Source: CAYLUN01 sp964386865
GTDB lineage: Bacteria; Verrucomicrobiota; Kiritimatiellia; RFP12; UBA1067
Assembly (NCBI GenBank): GCA_964386865.1
Contig: CAYLUN010000007.1
Span: 1-64,000 of the forward strand
Direction of reading: 5' to 3'
Length of the DNA: 64,000 nt
Below the pieces are notes generated by a model that ran no database searches, had not been told where the DNA came from, and saw only the letters and a program-made list of their open reading frames with translations. Of this stretch, positions 60,301-64,000 are shown in pieces; positions within the stretch are counted from its first letter, which is position 1; each line of letters starts with the position of its first letter. The translations under genes were made by a program, and so were the position numbers.

Positions 60301-62125
60301 TTTCAAGCCGGCCAACGACTTGCAGGCACTGACCCGGCAGCGTCTGCAAGTTGGCGGCCTCAAGGCGGAGCCGGATCTGCTGGGTGACTTCGATCTCGTT
60401 GTTGTCGGCGCCGGCCCGGCCGGATTGGGCGCGTCCATTGCGGCGGCGCGGCTCGGACTCCGGGTTGCGCTGATTCAGGACCGGCCGGTTGTCGGCGGCA
60501 ACGCCTCCTCCGAGATCAAGGTTCCGCCGGTAGGCTACATTGGTTCCCCCCCCGACTTGATAAATGTGACCGGCATCACGGAAGAGTTGTTCGGGGAACA
60601 ACGCGGCGCCGCGGACCAGTCACGTATGGACCGGCTCGTTCAGGCCGAAAAGAATGTGCGGCTCTTTCTCAACACCCGCGCCACCGGCGTGGAGATGAAG
60701 GACAAGGCGACGATTGAGACGGTGCTGGCGGTGCAGGTGAAGACCGGACAGCGGTATCGCTTCAAAGCACCGCTGTTCGTGGACTGCACCGGTCACGGCT
60801 GGCTTGGTTATTACGCCGGCGCCGAGTATATGATGGGGCAGGAGGCCAAGAGCCAGTTCAACGAATCCATGGCGCCTGAGACCGCCCAGAAGCTGACCCA
60901 GGGCAACTCCCTCAACAACGCCTCGTTCCGGACGCACAAGCAGCCCGTGGATTTCAACTGCCCGCCGTGGGCGTACCCGTGGACCCAGTCAGCCGACTTC
61001 GAGGAACTGAAATCGCACACGCGCCTGAAAACCCCCACGCGTCCCTCAAACTTTGACGTCCCCTCCCGCGGCAAAGGACGCAACCCCGAGAATCACGGAA
61101 ACGGTGCCGCGTCAGGCGTCTGGTGGGTCGAATACGGAGGCATCTTCAACACCATTGATGACGCCGAGCGGATCCGTGACGAGCTGTTTCGGGTCTGCCT
61201 GGGTTTGTGGAACTACGCCAAGAACCATAATCCCGAGACGCGGGAGCAGAACCGCTGCCGCGAAATGGTCTGGCTCAACTATGTGCCCGGCGTGCGCGAA
61301 AGCCGCCGCCTCGTCGGGGACACCGTGATGACCCAGAACAACTTCGATGATCCCATGCCGACCGCTGATGCGATTGCCTTTACCGATTGGGGCATTGATC
61401 TTCATCACGCAGAAGGGTTCTGGGTGCATGGCATCGACGGCATCCACGTCTACCAAGGCCGCCGCGTCTGCATCCCTTATCGTACGCTCTACTCCAAGAA
61501 CATCCGCAACCTGTTCATGGCCGGGCGCTGCCACTCTGCGACCCAGCTCGCCTTTGCCGGAACGCGAGTCATGCGTCCGATGTGCGCCACGGGCCAAGCC
61601 GCTGGCACGGCGGCGGCGCTCGCCTGCAAACATAAGACCAGCCCGCGCGGCGTCTACGAGCAGTACCTTGTCGAGTTTCAGCAGCAATTGCTCAAAGATG
61701 GCTGCTATATTCCCGGCGTGCGAGGACAGGACCCTCTCGATCTCGCGCAGAAGGCAACCGTCACGGCCTCCAGCTTCGCCAAGGGAGCGGAGCCGGCCAA
61801 TGCCGTGAACGGCTGGAACCGCGTCGTCGGAACGAACCGCAATGCCTGGTCGCCAGAGCCGCAGCAGCGTCCGCCTCACTGGATTCAGCTTGCATTTCAG
61901 GAGCCCCCCGCCCTCGGGGAGGTCCATCTGACATTCGAGAAGCAGAGTGTCGCGTGCAAGATCGAGATTCGTCAAAACGGGGTCTGGCAAGAGGTTGCCG
62001 ACATCTCGGCTGAACCCGTGCGGCGGCGCGTCCTCAAGGTCAAAACCGCGCCCGCCGATGCGATCCGTCTGGTCACTGAAAGCGAGGCCCCGTTCGGCCT
62101 CTGTGAAATCCGGGCGTACCCTTAA
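57317..62125 (+). CDS. GH127/146-type beta-L-arabinofuranosidase fused to FAD-dependent oxidoreductase and a discoidin-like domain
   Basis: A 1602-residue secreted protein. Signal peptide: MKFCQWGVIAAVCLSKQVGP. Residues about 30-620 are a DUF1680 glycosidase: GGHYLSALALMCASTGDARF, HETCKTHNMLRLSRKLFEAT (Glu near residue 323) and SMWCCYGTGIESFAKLGDSV (Cys pair near residue 391), the GH146-like active site. Residues about 640-735 are helical, 740-860 a beta-sandwich. Residues about 870-1010 are a binding module typical before FAD oxidoreductases (EAEQFDQAGGWSADTQFVDT). Residues about 1020-1460 are a PF12831-type FAD oxidoreductase: LVVVGAGPAGLGASIAAARL, GGNASSEIKVPPVGYIG, IPYRTLYSKNIRNLFMAGRC. 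Residues about 1475-1602 are F5/8C-like. ATG 57317 has GGAG 8 bp upstream. Either half normally stands alone, so this is a fusion, real or by rearrangement. Confidence 0.75.
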   Translation: MKFCQWGVIAAVCLSKQVGPAMAASGPIEPFPRAAVRLTPSVWEKGQAQDAEYLLALEPGRLLHGFRETAGLPAAGSSYGGWEADTCELRGHFSGGHYLSALALMCASTGDARFKERGDLMVSELAKCQSASGYLSAFPESFFERVENGRHVWAPYYTVHKVFAGLLDQYEWCGNRQALEMAKKLAVYFETRNKAFDAEKMKTILRIEAGGFVESLWNLYGITQEERFKTFAEKFEKSVFIQPLMDGKDNLTSLHGNTHIPLVLGAMRRWELTGAPKYLELSKFFWECVAEKRAWATGGTTGPGENWGEAGKLAEIMSLTSHETCKTHNMLRLSRKLFEATGDPRYADYIAHAHLNGILGTQGPETGQFEYYVPMATGYHRWYGYPDKSMWCCYGTGIESFAKLGDSVFFHQGDTLYINQFIPCVLDWKEKKFQLAIETKYPMEESVEFVVKAADGGKRTLRILQPSWAARGVDVRINGRELKPKVEGGFIELSEAWASGDTITVKFPMSLRAIPLPDDPQQVAIAYGPVVLAGILERPETQAFMTEQAGGEQPEFEQKRKVYYFNAARPDDLSWLKPVDGQPMHFRAEAQPFQVEFIPFFRVTSEVYGLYWTVVEKNGERQQALDKQNRALALLARMEEVKAGGALDALEKEYTGLISDNDVTPQHYRLRVAMAKAFKAAGQTGKVAEVLKPLATPFISSQPKYADVLALMGDEAETTGIRPLVGDENNPNGDGAGIRETLDGVPVVKTLDSQLRFIYFAFVPKARAAMTGKDVRVTVKYRCDADLLMHYDAIDNAYSHLKPVKVDKDGAWKIATFECVRAQFGGRQNYKSDLRIFAADNSILAVADVKAAPLAGRTSSDNQQVLWLEAEQFDQAGGWSADTQFVDTMGSVQLLATGCGKPVDDAVTQAAVPVSGAYRLWVRCRDWLPEHSPGLFQVAVNGKMAATTFGKALDDTWQWVDGGTFELQAGRAEVRLHDLTGWWGRCDAVVLAQGDFKPANDLQALTRQRLQVGGLKAEPDLLGDFDLVVVGAGPAGLGASIAAARLGLRVALIQDRPVVGGNASSEIKVPPVGYIGSPPDLINVTGITEELFGEQRGAADQSRMDRLVQAEKNVRLFLNTRATGVEMKDKATIETVLAVQVKTGQRYRFKAPLFVDCTGHGWLGYYAGAEYMMGQEAKSQFNESMAPETAQKLTQGNSLNNASFRTHKQPVDFNCPPWAYPWTQSADFEELKSHTRLKTPTRPSNFDVPSRGKGRNPENHGNGAASGVWWVEYGGIFNTIDDAERIRDELFRVCLGLWNYAKNHNPETREQNRCREMVWLNYVPGVRESRRLVGDTVMTQNNFDDPMPTADAIAFTDWGIDLHHAEGFWVHGIDGIHVYQGRRVCIPYRTLYSKNIRNLFMAGRCHSATQLAFAGTRVMRPMCATGQAAGTAAALACKHKTSPRGVYEQYLVEFQQQLLKDGCYIPGVRGQDPLDLAQKATVTASSFAKGAEPANAVNGWNRVVGTNRNAWSPEPQQRPPHWIQLAFQEPPALGEVHLTFEKQSVACKIEIRQNGVWQEVADISAEPVRRRVLKVKTAPADAIRLVTESEAPFGLCEIRAYP

Positions 62126-62143
62126 TCAACGGAAGAAATCATC

Positions 62144-62959
62144 ATGAAGATGACACCATTCATATCACTGATACTCACCACCCTGATGTATATGACCTGC
62201 GCCAAAGCGGAGGAACGCGCGCTGCCGCCTCGGCCCGACACGTCGGGCGGAGGCAACATCACGGTTTCGAACGGCCAGACCACGCCGACCTTCGGCGGAC
62301 TGAAGGGGCCCGGCAATCTAGACTTCGGCAGCTTCATCACGGTTCCGTCGAGCCTCACCCTCAATACCGGCCTGGGCGCCGTCTGTACCTATTCGGGGGT
62401 GCTTGCGAACAGTGCCAGCAATATGTTTCTCGTCAAGGCGGGCGCGGGCACGCAGGTGCTGGCGGGCGAGAACACGTACAGCGGGCCGACGGTGATCACG
62501 GCTGGCGTGCTGCAGATCGGGGTTGGCGGCACCTCGGGACGGCTGGGAGCCGGCGACGTCACGAACAGCGCGTTGTTGGTCTTCAACCGCTCGAATGACC
62601 TCACGGTGTCGAACCTCGTCGCCGGGGCCGGCTCCCTAACGAAGCTGGGCGCGGCTGTGCTGACGCTGACGGCCACGAACGACTACAGCGGCGCGACCCT
62701 CGTCTCCAACGGCGTGCTGCGCCTGACGCACGCGCAGGCGCTCGCGGCCGGCACCGACGTGTCCATTGCGGCCGGGGCGAAGATCCGGCTCGACTTCGTG
62801 GGCACTCAGGTCGTCCACCGGCTCGTCATCGGCGGCATCCTGCAGACGATCAACAAGCCGGTCGGCAGCGCACAGCTTCCGGCCGCCATCGAGGGAGCGG
62901 GCTACTTACGGCCATCAGACGGCGCGCCGGTCCGGGGTGCGCTGATTGGGGTCTTATGA
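62144..62959 (+). CDS. Secreted autotransporter-type beta-strand repeat protein
   Basis: A 271-residue protein with a signal peptide (ISLILTTLMYMTCAKAEE). It carries repeats of the autotransporter-associated beta-strand type: MFLVKAGAGTQVLAGENTYS, GPTVITAGVLQIG and then LTKLGAAVLTLTATNDYSGA, TLVSNGVLRLTHAQALAAGT. No beta-barrel translocator is present; the fold is probably a small solenoid. The C-terminus is VRGALIGVL, similar to the GTLIRVL-type tails of two LamG proteins here. It lies 18 bp after the fusion gene and overlaps the sulfatase start as ATGA. Confidence 0.75.
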   Translation: MKMTPFISLILTTLMYMTCAKAEERALPPRPDTSGGGNITVSNGQTTPTFGGLKGPGNLDFGSFITVPSSLTLNTGLGAVCTYSGVLANSASNMFLVKAGAGTQVLAGENTYSGPTVITAGVLQIGVGGTSGRLGAGDVTNSALLVFNRSNDLTVSNLVAGAGSLTKLGAAVLTLTATNDYSGATLVSNGVLRLTHAQALAAGTDVSIAAGAKIRLDFVGTQVVHRLVIGGILQTINKPVGSAQLPAAIEGAGYLRPSDGAPVRGALIGVL

Positions 62960-64000
62960 GAGACATGACAAGCATCATGAAGGTGGCCGCGGCGGGTCTG
63001 CTCGCCGCCGGGGCTCTGCAGGCGGCCGGGTTGCCGACTGAGCGGCCGAACGTGGTTTACCTGCTGGCCGACGACCTCGGCTGGGGCGACCTCGGCGCGA
63101 ACGGCGGGAGCATCCCGACGCCGCGCATCGACCGGCTCTTCAAGGAGGGCGTCCGGCTCGATAATTTCATGGGCTGGTGCGTCTGCTCGCCGACGCGCGC
63201 CATGCTGCTGACGGGGCGCCACCCCTTCCGCGTCGGCACAGGCCCGGAGGTCGGTGGCGAGCTCGCCAAGGAGGAGATCACGGTCGCCGAGGTTTTCAAG
63301 GCGAACTACTACGCCACGGGCATCTTCGGCAAGTGGCACAACGGCGAGGACCCCGACACGCCGGAGTACCGCGCCGCCTTTGCGGAGGCGTGGAAGGCCA
63401 TGCCCAACAAGAGGCCGGAGTTCGGCTTCGGCGCAAACGCGCACGGCTTCGACGAGGCGTGGGTCTACTACGGCGGCGGCGCGGACTATTTTACGCGGCG
63501 GACCGTGAACAACCGCGGGCCTGTGAGCTGGTGGCACAACCTCGACTACCGCCCGCAGGACGTCGGCTACACCGAGGACCTCATCACGGAACACGCGCTG
63601 CATTTTATTCGTGCGAACAAAGCCCGCCCGTTCTTCTGCTACGTGCCCTTCCACATCGTCCACGCGCCTTTCCAAGCCAAAGACTCGGATCTGGCGGGCG
63701 TGGACGCGAAAGTGACGGACGAGACCAAGAGGCTCTACGCCGCGATGGTGCAGGCGATGGACAAGAACGTCGCCGCCATCCTCGCGGAGCTCGACGCGCT
63801 CGGCCTGCGCGACAACACGGTCGTGGTGTTCACCAGCGACAACGGCGCGACCAAGGACGGCAGCAACGCGCCGCTGCGCGGCGGCAAACATTCGGTCTGC
63901 GAGGGCGGCGTGCGCCTGCCCACCGTGGTCCACTGGCCTGCCGGCAAGCTCGCCGGAGGCGCCTGGGGCGGCCTGTGCGGCGCGCTCGACATGCTGCCCA
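62956..64000 (+). CDS. Secreted type I sulfatase (3' end beyond window)
   Basis: About 348 residues are visible and the frame is still open at the window edge. Signal peptide: VAAAGLLAAGALQAA. Sulfatase features: RPNVVYLLADDLGWGDLGA with metal-binding Asp39-Asp40, and CVCSPTRAMLLTGR with Cys77 in C-S-P-T-R, the site converted to formylglycine. Further matches are YYATGIFGKWHNGE, FFCYVPFHIVHAPFQAKD, VVVFTSDNGATKDGSNAPLR and GGKHSVCEGGVRLPTVVHWP. It would remove sulfate from a glycan, requiring a maturase from elsewhere in the genome. Translational coupling to the beta-strand repeat gene. Confidence 0.93.
   Translation, partial: MRDMTSIMKVAAAGLLAAGALQAAGLPTERPNVVYLLADDLGWGDLGANGGSIPTPRIDRLFKEGVRLDNFMGWCVCSPTRAMLLTGRHPFRVGTGPEVGGELAKEEITVAEVFKANYYATGIFGKWHNGEDPDTPEYRAAFAEAWKAMPNKRPEFGFGANAHGFDEAWVYYGGGADYFTRRTVNNRGPVSWWHNLDYRPQDVGYTEDLITEHALHFIRANKARPFFCYVPFHIVHAPFQAKDSDLAGVDAKVTDETKRLYAAMVQAMDKNVAAILAELDALGLRDNTVVVFTSDNGATKDGSNAPLRGGKHSVCEGGVRLPTVVHWPAGKLAGGAWGGLCGALDMLP

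Overview
The window reads as a high-GC chromosomal segment of a PVC-group bacterium, most like Kiritimatiellota, Lentisphaerota or their Verrucomicrobiota relatives. I infer this from gene content alone: secreted LamG-domain proteins, several uroporphyrinogen-decarboxylase-like (UroD) proteins inside sugar loci, Tat-exported Gfo/Idh oxidoreductases, DUF4838 proteins, an autotransporter-type beta-strand repeat protein, a sulfatase, and a recurring signal-peptide core of the form ALLLxPLAALHA. No rRNA, tRNA, CRISPR array, phage gene or transposase gene was seen.

Layout. Positions 1-1301 hold the end of a Gfo/Idh gene and a GntR/FCD regulator that diverges from the next block; a perfect palindrome lies over the predicted promoter between them. 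Positions 1302-16108 are a tightly packed, partly overlapping run: double-LamG protein, sialidase, LamG plus TIM-barrel glycosidase, UroD-like protein, beta-helix glycosidase, TRAP transporter (dctQ, dctM, dctP) and a second UroD-like protein. Positions 16222-19422 add a third UroD-like protein, an HpcH/HpaI aldolase and a D-2-hydroxyacid dehydrogenase. Together these look like secreted sugar release, uptake of an acidic or modified sugar by TRAP, and intracellular cleavage and reduction.

Positions 19423-41134 are glycosidase-rich and heavily shuffled: beta-helix GH141-like lipoprotein, second sialidase-like protein, DUF4838 protein, GH78 rhamnosidase, GH127 arabinofuranosidase, two tandem AraC regulators, a double-LamG protein and a second TIM-barrel/LamG protein. 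Between them lie gene remnants and copied intergenic cassettes: a 124-bp perfect repeat (two copies), a 183-bp promoter-like repeat (two full copies, one of about 110 bp, one small piece) and a 28-bp gene-tail/leader repeat. Positions 41135-45982 hold a likely amino-sugar unit (Gfo/Idh, PIG-L deacetylase, NagB-like protein, AraC regulator, sugar isomerase).

Positions 46158-57010 contain apparent chimeras and fragments (DUF4838 joined to HEAT repeats, GH106 head, GH95-like tail, GH88/105 tail), an intact sialate O-acetylesterase, and a NarL-type two-component pair. Positions 57317-64000 carry a 1602-residue GH127/146 plus FAD-oxidoreductase fusion, a beta-strand repeat protein and the start of a sulfatase. 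The enzyme set (rhamnosidases, arabinofuranosidases, beta-helix enzymes, an unsaturated-uronidase fragment, esterase, sulfatase, sialidases) suggests breakdown of pectin-like, sulfated or mucin-like glycans; the substrate is inferred.

The most unusual signal is that short intergenic cassettes, apparently carrying the tail of the upstream gene, a promoter or leader and sometimes the start of a signal peptide, have been copied in front of different secreted enzymes. The GH127-FAD oxidoreductase fusion is the most striking single protein. Domain and family names are by eye from motifs, without database searches.
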